Shown here in pieces: positions 17,965-25,101 of a DNA stretch of 64,000 nucleotides. This DNA is from CAVYUC01 sp963783085 (GTDB lineage Bacteria > Bacteroidota > Bacteroidia > Bacteroidales > Prolixibacteraceae). The stretch's first letter is position 1. Each line of letters opens with the position of its first letter. The notes under the pieces are model-generated. The model was not told where the DNA came from and ran no database searches. It saw nothing but the letters and a program-made list of their open reading frames with translations. A program made the position numbers and the translations under genes. The stretch covers positions 193,547-257,546 of the forward strand of contig CAWAMJ010000007.1 in NCBI GenBank assembly GCA_963783085.1. The letters run 5' to 3'.

Positions 17965-18532
17965 ATGGATAAAAACAAAGTCATATCCCGCTACAACTTA
18001 ACGCTAAACCTTCTCTCCACACTCGACCTGAAAAATAAGCCGGTTCAGTTTAAAAAAGGCGAATCGTTTATTGATTACGGGGAACAGGCAAAAAAAATAG
18101 GCATTTTAATCAACGGCCTGCTTTACGCATCCTATGTGTCCGATAGTGGAATTGAATGGATTTCCCGTTTTTTCTTTCCTCCCAATAATTTTATCGTAAG
18201 CAACCACCGCGGTTTTTATTCCGGCCAAAGCTCCTCCGAATCGATAAAAGCGTATGAAGATTCTGAATTGCTGTGCATCGAAAAAGAGGAATTCAAAACT
18301 CTTGCTCGATACCAATCCCAAATTCGAACGTACGGTAAGAATTTTGGCTGAAGAAAGTTACATTCAGGCGATGGACCGGATACATTCTTTTCAGTCGTTA
18401 AATGCGGAAGATCGGATTCGCAAGTTTTTCGCCGAAAATCCGGAATTGGGCAAAAAACTGCAACGGCAACACATCGCTTCTTACCTCGGCATCCACCGAA
18501 ACATCCTCACCCGGTTCCTGTATAAAATCTGA
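17965..18532 (+). pseudogene. Crp/Fnr-family regulator, broken by a single-base frameshift
   Basis: The cyclic-nucleotide-binding-like N-terminal domain (about residues 1-113; KKGESFIDYGEQAKKIGILI) reads from 17965 and then hits a stop at 18351. The C-terminal part, LDTNPKFERTVRILAEESYI followed by a compact helix-turn-helix (QRQHIASYLGIHRNILTRFL), reads in the next frame to 18532. Deleting one base near 18300-18304 restores a 188-residue protein of normal length. No cysteine cluster for Fe-S binding is seen, so it is not a classical FNR. It starts 18 bp after the aminotransferase and may regulate the neighbouring operon. Confidence 0.82.
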
Positions 18533-18772
18533 AATTCATAATAATTCTAAAGGAATTCGCAACATTAGTTGCATAGTTTTCATTTTCGAAAAAATAGTTT
18601 TGACCAATAAAAACCAAATTCTTAGAAAAAACAGTGGCAAATAAATAATCTGACAGAAACAGAACCTATTTATTTAGAAATTTAAACCACCGGAATTTAT
18701 TTATACAGAACCTGATATTTATAGGTTTTTTAAACATATAACGATGTTAATTTTATCCTAAAAATTTCAACT

Positions 18773-19000
18773 ATGGCAAAAGTACAAGGAGCAGTTGTTG
18801 TTGACAACGAAGGATGCAAAGGTTGTGGCGTTTGCGTGGAAACCTGTCCGCAGGAAGTTTTGGCGTTACACACAGAAGTAAACAGCCGCGGGTACCATTA
18901 TTCGTACATGGAAAACCCGAAAGCATGCACCGGCTGTGCAAACTGCGGCATGGTCTGTCCCGACACGTGTTTAACGGTTTATCGCGCAAAAGTAGCGTAA
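18773..19000 (+). CDS. 4Fe-4S ferredoxin-like delta subunit of 2-oxoacid:ferredoxin oxidoreductase
   Basis: A 75-residue protein with two full cluster motifs, CKGCGVCVETCP near residue 15 and CTGCANCGMVCP near 52, so it carries two [4Fe-4S] centres. This is the standard delta (ferredoxin) subunit preceding the alpha, beta and gamma genes of VOR/KOR-type enzymes. Here it is separated from the alpha gene by a 1.7-kb repeat array, which is unusual because these genes are normally adjacent. The 240 bp upstream hold no gene and probably the operon promoter. Confidence 0.9.
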   Translation: MAKVQGAVVVDNEGCKGCGVCVETCPQEVLALHTEVNSRGYHYSYMENPKACTGCANCGMVCPDTCLTVYRAKVA

Positions 19001-19004
19001 GACC

Positions 19005-19502
19005 TTCTCGTTTCTTATTCCTTATTTCTTATTCGATGTTTTAGATTTAGAGAAAAAGTAAGTAAGGAATAACAAAATAAGGAATAACGAATATCCAATA
19101 AGAAAGAAAACAGGAATGGAGGCGGCAAGATTTTCTCATTTCTTATTTCTTATTCGATGTTTTAGATTTAGAGAAAAAGTAAGTAAGAAATAACAAAATA
19201 AGGAATAACGAATATCCAATAAGAAAGAAAACAGGAATGGAGGCGGCAAGATTTTCTTATTTCTTATTCGATGTTTTAGATTTAGAGAAAAAATAAGTAA
19301 GAAATAACAAAATAATAAATGACGAATAACAAAATAAGAAACAGAAGATTTCCTTATTTCTTATTTCTTATTCGATGTTTTAGATTAAAAAAAATAAGTT
19401 AAGGAAATAACAAAATAATAAATAACGAATAACAAAATAAGAAACAGAAGATTTTCTTATTTCTTATTCGATATGTGGACTATAAAGAATAGCTAATAAA
19501 AT
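19005..19502. repeat. Left half of hairpin-repeat array (five units)
   Basis: Direct repeats centred on ATTCGATGTTTTAGATT occur at about 19031, 19152, 19266, 19370 and 19466, a spacing of 96-121 bp. Each unit starts with a TTTCTTATT ladder and ends with CGAATAACAAAATAAGAAA or a variant, which is nearly its reverse complement, so each can fold into a long imperfect hairpin. Two unit types alternate: one near 104 bp ending AAGAAACAGAAGATT, and one near 120 bp with the insert CAGGAATGGAGGCGGCAAG. The fifth unit diverges right after the core and leads into the S23-like gene. Confidence 0.9.
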
Positions 19503-19874
19503 ATGGAAAATTCAAGAAAATATGACCTGGAAGATCGACTAATTGATTTTACGATTGCTGGCAGTTATATTGTTGAAACTCTTCCTGTAACAAAATTAGC
19601 AAATCATGTTGGAAATCAGCTGACCCGTTCCTGTACTTCACCTGCTTTAAATTATGGTGAAGCACAATCGGCTGAATCAGCTGGGGATTTTATTCATAAA
19701 TTGAAAGTTGTTTTAAAAGAACTTCGTGAAAGTAGGGTCTGTCTCAAAATAATAATTCGTAAACTTTTGCTGCCGACGGAACAGATTATTCCTACATTGA
19801 ATGAATGCAATGAATTAATAGCTATATTTTTGAAAAGTATCGAAACTGCAAAGAAGAACAGGGATAAGATTTAA
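19503..19874 (+). CDS. Four-helix-bundle protein (S23 / 23S rRNA intervening-sequence protein family)
   Basis: A 123-residue protein with the family signature SPALNYGEAQSAES at about residues 46-59 and the following FIHKLKVVLKELRESR. Predicted structure is four long helices. Relatives are encoded in intervening sequences of bacterial 23S rRNA, and a related fold is the Avd accessory protein of diversity-generating retroelements; the molecular role of the free-standing members is unknown. Here no rRNA or reverse transcriptase is near. The gene sits inside a 13-unit hairpin array, with half-repeats directly touching both ends, between two subunit genes of one enzyme. The ATG lies 9 bp after TATAAAGAATAG, with no clear ribosome-binding site. 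Confidence 0.88.
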   Translation: MENSRKYDLEDRLIDFTIAGSYIVETLPVTKLANHVGNQLTRSCTSPALNYGEAQSAESAGDFIHKLKVVLKELRESRVCLKIIIRKLLLPTEQIIPTLNECNELIAIFLKSIETAKKNRDKI

Positions 19875-20715
19875 GTAAGACTTTCTTATTTCTTAGAAGA
19901 CTTTCTTATTTCTTATTTCTTATTCGATATTTTAGATTTAGAGAAAAAATAAGTAAGAAATAACAAAATAATAAATGACGAATAACAAAATAAGAAACAG
20001 AAGACTTTCTTATTTCTTATTTCTTATTCGGTGTTTTAGATTAAAGAAAAATAAGTAGGAAATAACACAATAAGAAATAACGAATAACAAAATAAGAAAC
20101 AGAAGATTTCCTTATTTCTTATTTCTTATTCGATATTTTAGATTTAGAGAAAAAATAAGTAGGAAATAACAAAATAAGGAATAAAGAATAACAAAATAAG
20201 AAAGGAAAACGGAATGGAGCAGGTAAGATTTTCTTATTTCTTATTTCTTATTCGATATTTTAGATTAAAGAAAAGTAAGTAAGAAATAACAAAATAAGGA
20301 ATAACGAATATCCAATAAGAAAGGAAACAGGAATGGAGGCGGCAAGATTTTCTCATTTCTTATTTCTTATTCGATGTTTTAGATTTAGAGAAAAAATAAG
20401 TAGGAAATAACACAATAAGAAATCACGAATAACAAAATAAGAAACAGAAGATTTCCTTATTTTTTATTTCTTATTCGATGTTTTAGATTTAAAGAAAAAA
20501 TAAGTAGGAAATAACACAATAAGAAATCACGAATAACAAAATAAGAAACAGAAGATTTCCTTATTTCTTATTTCTTATTCGATGTTTTAGATTTAAAGGA
20601 AAAATAAGTTAAGGAAATAACAAAATAATAAATAACGAATAACAAAATTAGAAACAGAAGATTTCCTTATTTCTTATTTCTTATTCGGTGTTTTGGATTT
20701 TAGGAATAAAGTAAC
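19875..20715. repeat. Right half of hairpin-repeat array (eight units)
   Basis: Cores ATTCGRTRTTTTAGATT appear at about 19922, 20026, 20128, 20250, 20369, 20473, 20577 and 20683, spaced 102-122 bp. The same two unit classes as on the left are present; the ~120-bp class (AATGGAG...GGCAAGATTTTC) occurs before 20250 and 20369. The first unit after the S23-like stop has a doubled CTTTCTTATTTCTTA segment. The last unit ends about 20 bp before the vorB ATG. No ORF of coding quality is present in the units. Confidence 0.9.
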
Positions 20716-20730
20716 ATTAAAAAAATAAAA

Positions 20731-21852
20731 ATGGGAGAACTAAGACTAATGAAAGGAAATGAGGTGCTGGCCGAAGCCGCTATCCGCTGCGGGTGCGACG
20801 GCTATTTTGGCTATCCCATTACACCTCAGTCGGAAGTGATGGAAACATTAATGGCACGCGAGCCCTGGAACGAAACCGGGATGGTTGTTTTGCAGGCCGA
20901 AAGCGAAGTGGCTGCCATCAATATGGTTTATGGCGCTGCCGGCTCAGGCAAAAAAGTGATGACCTCCTCGTCCAGTCCCGGGATAAGTTTAATGGCCGAA
21001 GGTATTTCCTATATCGCAGGCGCCGAACTGCCCTGTCTCATTGTAAATGTACAGCGGGGCGGCCCCGGGCTCGGAACAATTCAACCTTCGCAGGCCGATT
21101 ATTTTCAGGCAACCAAAGGGGGAGGCCACGGCGATTACAAGTTGATTGTCCTTGCCCCCGCGTCGGTTCAGGAAATGAACGATTTTGTTGATCTTGGTTT
21201 TGAACTGGCCTTTAAATACCGCAATCCGGCAATGATTTTAACCGATGGCGCCATCGGGCAAATGATGGAAAAAGTGGAATTGGCCGATTTTAAACCACGC
21301 TGGACCAATGAAGCAATAAAGGAAAAATGGGGAAGCTGGGCTACCATTGGAAAACCAGGTTCACGCGAACGAAATATCATTACTTCGCTGGAACTGGACT
21401 CGGCAAAAATGGAAGCCAACAACCGGCGTTTTCAGTTGAAATACAGGCAGATGGAAGAGATGGAAAGCCGCTGCGAGATGATTCAGTGTGACGATGCCGA
21501 ATACATTTTGGTTGCCTTCGGAACATCTTCGCGGGTATGTCAGAAATCGGTGGAGCTTGCCCGTGCAAAAGGATTGAAAGTGGGGCTAATCCGGCCGGTT
21601 ACGCTGTTCCCTTTCCCTAAGAAAGCCATTTCTGAAATGGCCGATAAAGTGAATGGCTTTTTGTCGGTGGAAATGAATGGCGGACAAATGGTGGAAGATA
21701 TTAAACTGGCTGTTTATGAATCGGGTAAAAATACCCGGGTTGATTATTTTGGGCGAATGGGTGGAATTATTCCCACGCCCGAAGAAGTGATAGAAGCATT
21801 GGAAGAAAAATTTTCATGGGAGATGGATTATGGAGTTAAAAGATATTATTAA
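20731..21852 (+). CDS. vorB: 2-oxoacid:ferredoxin oxidoreductase, alpha subunit (VorB type)
   Basis: Alpha subunit (373 residues) of an oxygen-sensitive CoA-dependent 2-oxoacid:ferredoxin oxidoreductase, probably acting on 2-oxoisovalerate-like or other amino-acid-derived 2-oxoacids. The signature GYFGYPITPQSEVME is near residues 25-40, followed by AESEVAAINMVYGAAGSGKK and SSSSPGISLMAEG, then a C-terminal domain with VAFGTSSRVC. No gamma domain is fused, matching the four-subunit layout. It overlaps the beta gene by 23 bp. Substrate choice between VOR and KOR types cannot be made with certainty; the adjacent aryl-CoA ligase and aminotransferase favour an amino-acid-derived substrate. Confidence 0.9.
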   Translation: MGELRLMKGNEVLAEAAIRCGCDGYFGYPITPQSEVMETLMAREPWNETGMVVLQAESEVAAINMVYGAAGSGKKVMTSSSSPGISLMAEGISYIAGAELPCLIVNVQRGGPGLGTIQPSQADYFQATKGGGHGDYKLIVLAPASVQEMNDFVDLGFELAFKYRNPAMILTDGAIGQMMEKVELADFKPRWTNEAIKEKWGSWATIGKPGSRERNIITSLELDSAKMEANNRRFQLKYRQMEEMESRCEMIQCDDAEYILVAFGTSSRVCQKSVELARAKGLKVGLIRPVTLFPFPKKAISEMADKVNGFLSVEMNGGQMVEDIKLAVYESGKNTRVDYFGRMGGIIPTPEEVIEALEEKFSWEMDYGVKRYY

Positions 21853-22618
21853 ACCGGAAAACCTCGTTTACGACAAATCGAAGGTACAAACTGATACCAT
21901 TATGCACTACTGTCCGGGCTGTTCGCATGGAACGGTGCATAAAGTAATCGCGGAACTAATCGAAGAGCTTGAAATTCAGGATAAAACAATTGGAGTTGCA
22001 CCTGTTGGATGTGCGGTTTTCGCATACAATTATATCGATGTTGACTGGCAGGAAGCAGCACACGGACGGGCCCCTGCGGTTGCAACCGGTATTGCGCGGT
22101 TAAATCCTGAAAAGTTTGTATTTACCTATCAGGGCGACGGCGACCTTGCTTCCATAGGTTCGGGTGAAATAATGCACGCCTGCAACCGTGGCGAAAATAT
22201 CCTTGTTGTGTTTATCAACAACGGAATTTACGGGATGACCGGCGGACAAATGGCGCCAACCACCCTGGAAGGAATGGTAACATCTACCACGCCGAACGGC
22301 AGAAATGTGGAAAGAAACGGATTTCCGCTGAAAATTACTGAATTGATAGCCCAACTTCCGGGAACATCGTATGTTACGCGACAGGCGGTTCATAACGCAG
22401 CGGCTGTTCGTAAATGTAAACGTGCCATTAAAAAAGGCATTCAAAACGTGCTCAATAAAAAAGGGACATCGTTTGTTGAGGTGGTTTCCACATGCAATTC
22501 GGGTTGGAAAATGACTCCTGTGGCAGCCAACAAATGGATGGAAGAAAATATGTTACCGTATTATCCGCTGGGTGATTTAAAAGACGGTGAGAAAGGGGAT
22601 AAAATTTCGCGAAACTAA
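21830..22618 (+). CDS. 2-oxoacid:ferredoxin oxidoreductase, beta (TPP-binding) subunit
   Basis: Thiamine-diphosphate subunit of 262 residues. HYCPGCSHGTVHK near residue 25 carries the conserved Cys-x-x-Cys-x-His region of the family. The TPP/Mg motif is QGDGDLASIGSGEIMHACNR near 100-120, followed by NNGIYGMTGGQMAPTT. The ATG lies inside the end of vorB (23-bp overlap), implying translational coupling and fixed stoichiometry. Twelve bases separate it from the gamma gene. Confidence 0.92.
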   Translation: MELKDIIKPENLVYDKSKVQTDTIMHYCPGCSHGTVHKVIAELIEELEIQDKTIGVAPVGCAVFAYNYIDVDWQEAAHGRAPAVATGIARLNPEKFVFTYQGDGDLASIGSGEIMHACNRGENILVVFINNGIYGMTGGQMAPTTLEGMVTSTTPNGRNVERNGFPLKITELIAQLPGTSYVTRQAVHNAAAVRKCKRAIKKGIQNVLNKKGTSFVEVVSTCNSGWKMTPVAANKWMEENMLPYYPLGDLKDGEKGDKISRN

Positions 22619-22629
22619 AAAGCAAAAAA

Positions 22630-23181
22630 ATGACTGAAGAAATTATAATTGCCGGATTTGGCGGACAAGGCGTGCTTTCCATGGGAAAGATTATGGCCTA
22701 TTCAGGAATTATGGAAAACAAGGAGGTAACCTGGTTCCCGTCGTACGGCCCCGAAATGCGCGGAGGCACAGCCAATGTAACCGTCATTATCAGCGATACA
22801 CGCATCAGCTCGCCGATACTGCAACACTTTGATACCGCCATTATTCTGAACCAGCAAAGCCTGGATAAATTTGAAAAGGCAGTAAAACCTGGCGGTACAT
22901 TAATTTATGATCCGAATGGAATCATTCATCCGCCAACCCGCACCGACATTAATATTTACAGAGTGGAAGGAACAAAAACAGCCGTTGAAATGGGAAATCC
23001 AAAAGTATTTAACATGATTGTATTTGGCTGTTTTCTGAAAGCACGGCCAATCCTGTCGCTCGATAATGTGGAAAAAGGATTGGAAAAGTCGCTGCCCGAG
23101 CGCTACCACAAACTGATCCCGCTCAACCTGGAAGCCATAAAAAAAGGACAGGAAATTGTACAAACCATGCAGATGGTTTAG
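22630..23181 (+). CDS. 2-oxoacid:ferredoxin oxidoreductase, gamma subunit
   Basis: Gamma subunit of 183 residues that completes the delta-alpha-beta-gamma set. It opens with IIIAGFGGQGVLSMGKIMAY, the glycine-rich family signature, followed by TWFPSYGPEMRGGTANVTV near 35-55. It is the last gene of the operon and is followed by a terminator hairpin 23 bp after the stop. Confidence 0.92.
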   Translation: MTEEIIIAGFGGQGVLSMGKIMAYSGIMENKEVTWFPSYGPEMRGGTANVTVIISDTRISSPILQHFDTAIILNQQSLDKFEKAVKPGGTLIYDPNGIIHPPTRTDINIYRVEGTKTAVEMGNPKVFNMIVFGCFLKARPILSLDNVEKGLEKSLPERYHKLIPLNLEAIKKGQEIVQTMQMV

Positions 23182-23204
23182 TAATAAAAACAAATAAACT
23201 TCAT

Positions 23205-23237
23205 AAGCTCTTTCGAAACCGGAAGAGCTTTTTATTT
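23205..23237 (+). terminator. Terminator of the VOR operon
   Basis: A 10-bp stem AAGCTCTTTC/GGAAGAGCTT with one G-T pair and a GAAACC loop, followed by TTTATTTTG. It lies between the gamma gene and the convergent pterin dehydratase gene and may act in both directions. Confidence 0.75.
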
Positions 23238-23275
23238 TGCTGAGAAAACAAAATCGTACTAAATACTCGATCTTT

Positions 23276-23509
23276 TTAAATCAGATCGATTTCCTTTGCC
23301 AGCGAATAATCTTTTTCAGTGATTTTTCCTGCATCATGCGTAGTAAGCGAAACTTTTACTTTTTTGTAGGAATGTATCAGAATATCAGGGTGATGATTTG
23401 CCTTGTTTGCCAGTGGTACAATTTTCTGTACAAAATCTGCTGCCTCCGAAAAATCTGAAAATTCAAACTCGCGCACCAGATGATCGCCTTCTTTTTCCCA
23501 ATTCATCAT
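23276..23509 (-). CDS. 4a-hydroxytetrahydrobiopterin dehydratase (pterin-4a-carbinolamine dehydratase)
   Basis: A 77-residue enzyme that dehydrates 4a-carbinolamine tetrahydropterin during pterin recycling. The ANHHPDILIHSYKKVKVSL segment carries the conserved paired His and Pro-Asp, and THDAGKITEKDYSLAKEID is the usual C-terminal signature. It is somewhat shorter than the ~95-residue norm but keeps the catalytic core. A second Met at residue 2 is an equally good start. No aromatic amino acid hydroxylase is in the window. Confidence 0.9.
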   Translation of the reverse strand: MMNWEKEGDHLVREFEFSDFSEAADFVQKIVPLANKANHHPDILIHSYKKVKVSLTTHDAGKITEKDYSLAKEIDLI

Positions 23510-23638
23510 GTTAATTTTTTAATGAATAAATAATTGATACGGAAATCCGTTTCGTTAAAGTAACAAAGCAGGACAAACGACAGTTCAGGAAAAAACGGAC
23601 GGATAAATCATTTCTTTAAAGTTGCCTTTCCGAAAAAT

Positions 23639-23842
23639 TTATTTTTTGTGTTTTTTTCTTGCCCAGCGCCGGTAAAGCACAAAAACGATCACCAAAAGAA
23701 TGGGTAAAACAACAAAAAGGACAATGTTTAACGGAGTAATTTCCACCGGCTCGGGTTCGGGTGGCGGATACATATCGGGCGTTTGTGCAAATGAAAATAC
23801 CGGCAGTATTGAAAACACCAAACCTAAAATCTTTTTTTTCAT
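23639..23842 (-). CDS. Small exported single-pass membrane protein, function unknown
   Basis: A 67-residue protein from the ATG at 23842, chosen because MKKKILGLVFSILPVFSFAQ is a clean signal peptide; the longer frame adds 14 residues without membrane character. After cleavage a Pro/Glu-rich linker (YPPPEPEPVEITP) precedes a transmembrane helix and a basic tail, RRWARKKHKK. Small proteins of this plan are common in Bacteroidota, but I recognise no family. Confidence 0.65.
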   Translation of the reverse strand: MKKKILGLVFSILPVFSFAQTPDMYPPPEPEPVEITPLNIVLFVVLPILLVIVFVLYRRWARKKHKK

Positions 23843-24005
23843 TTTTGCAGGACTTTTATTCGTTTTCACTACCTCTTTAAGCAATCGACAAGGCAGGTTT
23901 GTTCAGTTTTTCGGCAACAGGCCGGTGTAGCTGACAGTTTTATTTTTGATATTCGTTTGTAATAATTTCCGGTTAAAGTGTACTTTGTAATAAAAACAAG
24001 GAACA

Positions 24006-24512
24006 ATGACCGATCCGAAAGAAGATTTTCTTGAAATATTAGCGGATTACCAGGGGATTTTGCACCGGGTAAACCTGGTTTATTTCAGGAGTGAATCGGA
24101 CCGGAAAGACAATTTTCAGGAAATTGTTTACCAGTTGTGGAAATCATATTCAAACCTCCGCAACCGGGAAAGCATCGGGTCATGGATTTATGCGGTTTCG
24201 ATAAATACATCGATTTCAAAACTGAAAAAAGACAAACGCATTGAATATCGTGATAATTTGCCGGAACTGACCGACGGCAGTAATGTAGCTGAAGAATATT
24301 CGGGAAGCGAATCATTGAAAATGCTGCTTACCGCCATTCATCAACTCGAGGAAGTTGACAAACTGCTGATGTTACTTTACCTCGAGGAAAAAACGTACGA
24401 AGAAATGTCTGAAATTATGGGCATTACAAAATCAAATGTTGGCGCACGGATAAATCGGGCAAAGAATAAACTGAAAAAACAATTTAAATCATTCGGCCAT
24501 GCAAAGCGATGA
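24006..24512 (+). CDS. RNA polymerase sigma factor, ECF (sigma-70 family)
   Basis: A 168-residue sigma factor with a sigma-2 domain (about 8-75: DNFQEIVYQLWKSYSNLRN, SIGSWIYAVSINTSISKL) and a sigma-4 domain (about 110-165: LEEKTYEEMSEIMGITKSNV, then ARINRAKNKLKK). It overlaps the next gene by 14 bp, and that gene encodes a membrane protein, the normal arrangement for an ECF factor and its anti-sigma partner. Confidence 0.92.
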   Translation: MTDPKEDFLEILADYQGILHRVNLVYFRSESDRKDNFQEIVYQLWKSYSNLRNRESIGSWIYAVSINTSISKLKKDKRIEYRDNLPELTDGSNVAEEYSGSESLKMLLTAIHQLEEVDKLLMLLYLEEKTYEEMSEIMGITKSNVGARINRAKNKLKKQFKSFGHAKR

Positions 24513-25101
24513 ATTTCAGAAAGAATGGAAAAAACTGGATACAGAAATCCAATTCAAACCAAAAGAAGAATTGCGAAAAGTCCTGGAAAAGAAAATCCGC
24601 CAAACCATGAACAGGTTTTATTTTTTCGGTCTGCTTTCGGTAATTATAAGCGCCGGTGTTCTTGTTTTTTTACTGATTACAGCGCTGAACCGCAGCGACA
24701 TCTGGTATCGGTTAAATAATCTGTTAATCGGACTTCTGGTATTGATTTCCCTCATTGGCACATTTTGGTCGTGGAACAAAATGCGAAGCAACAAAAACAA
24801 TCTATCATTAAAAAACTGGCTCGAACAACGGATATTTTGGCTGAAAAAGTGGATTAACAGGAGTTTTGTATGGTACGTTTTGCCGGTTTTTATTTTGCTT
24901 ACGATGTTGGCGATCAACGTCTACTACGAAGATAGACGATATCTCGATGTGTTTACTGATGAAGAAACCATGTGGGGCCTGCTTTTCGGGTTTTTGGCTG
25001 CGATGTTTGTTTCTGTTCTTGGTATACGGAAAACCCGAAAATACCAGCGCCGGCAATTACACGAACTGGAGGAACTGCATCAAAAACTTGAAAAAGATTA
25101 A
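24499..25101 (+). CDS. Membrane protein, probable anti-sigma partner of the ECF factor
   Basis: A 200-residue protein with a soluble N-terminus (about 1-35), three to four transmembrane helices (about 40-60, 70-90, 122-140 and 160-178) and a basic, coiled-coil-like C-terminus (RQLHELEELHQKLEKD). It overlaps the sigma gene by 14 bp. No His-x3-Cys-x2-Cys anti-sigma motif is visible, so the anti-sigma role rests on position and layout only. Confidence 0.6.
   Translation: MQSDEFQKEWKKLDTEIQFKPKEELRKVLEKKIRQTMNRFYFFGLLSVIISAGVLVFLLITALNRSDIWYRLNNLLIGLLVLISLIGTFWSWNKMRSNKNNLSLKNWLEQRIFWLKKWINRSFVWYVLPVFILLTMLAINVYYEDRRYLDVFTDEETMWGLLFGFLAAMFVSVLGIRKTRKYQRRQLHELEELHQKLEKD

Noticed and set aside
16880..18304. 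Programmed ribosomal frameshifting in the aminotransferase and Crp/Fnr genes
   Set aside because: The sites lack a slippery heptamer with a downstream stem, and neither family is known to use frameshifting; indels are the simpler reading.
19503..19874. Diversity-generating retroelement with Avd
   Set aside because: The four-helix protein belongs to a related fold, but there is no reverse transcriptase, template repeat or variable repeat in the window.
19005..20715. CRISPR array
   Set aside because: Unit length is 96-122 bp with similarity along the whole unit, there are no unique spacers of constant size, a gene lies inside, and no cas gene is near.
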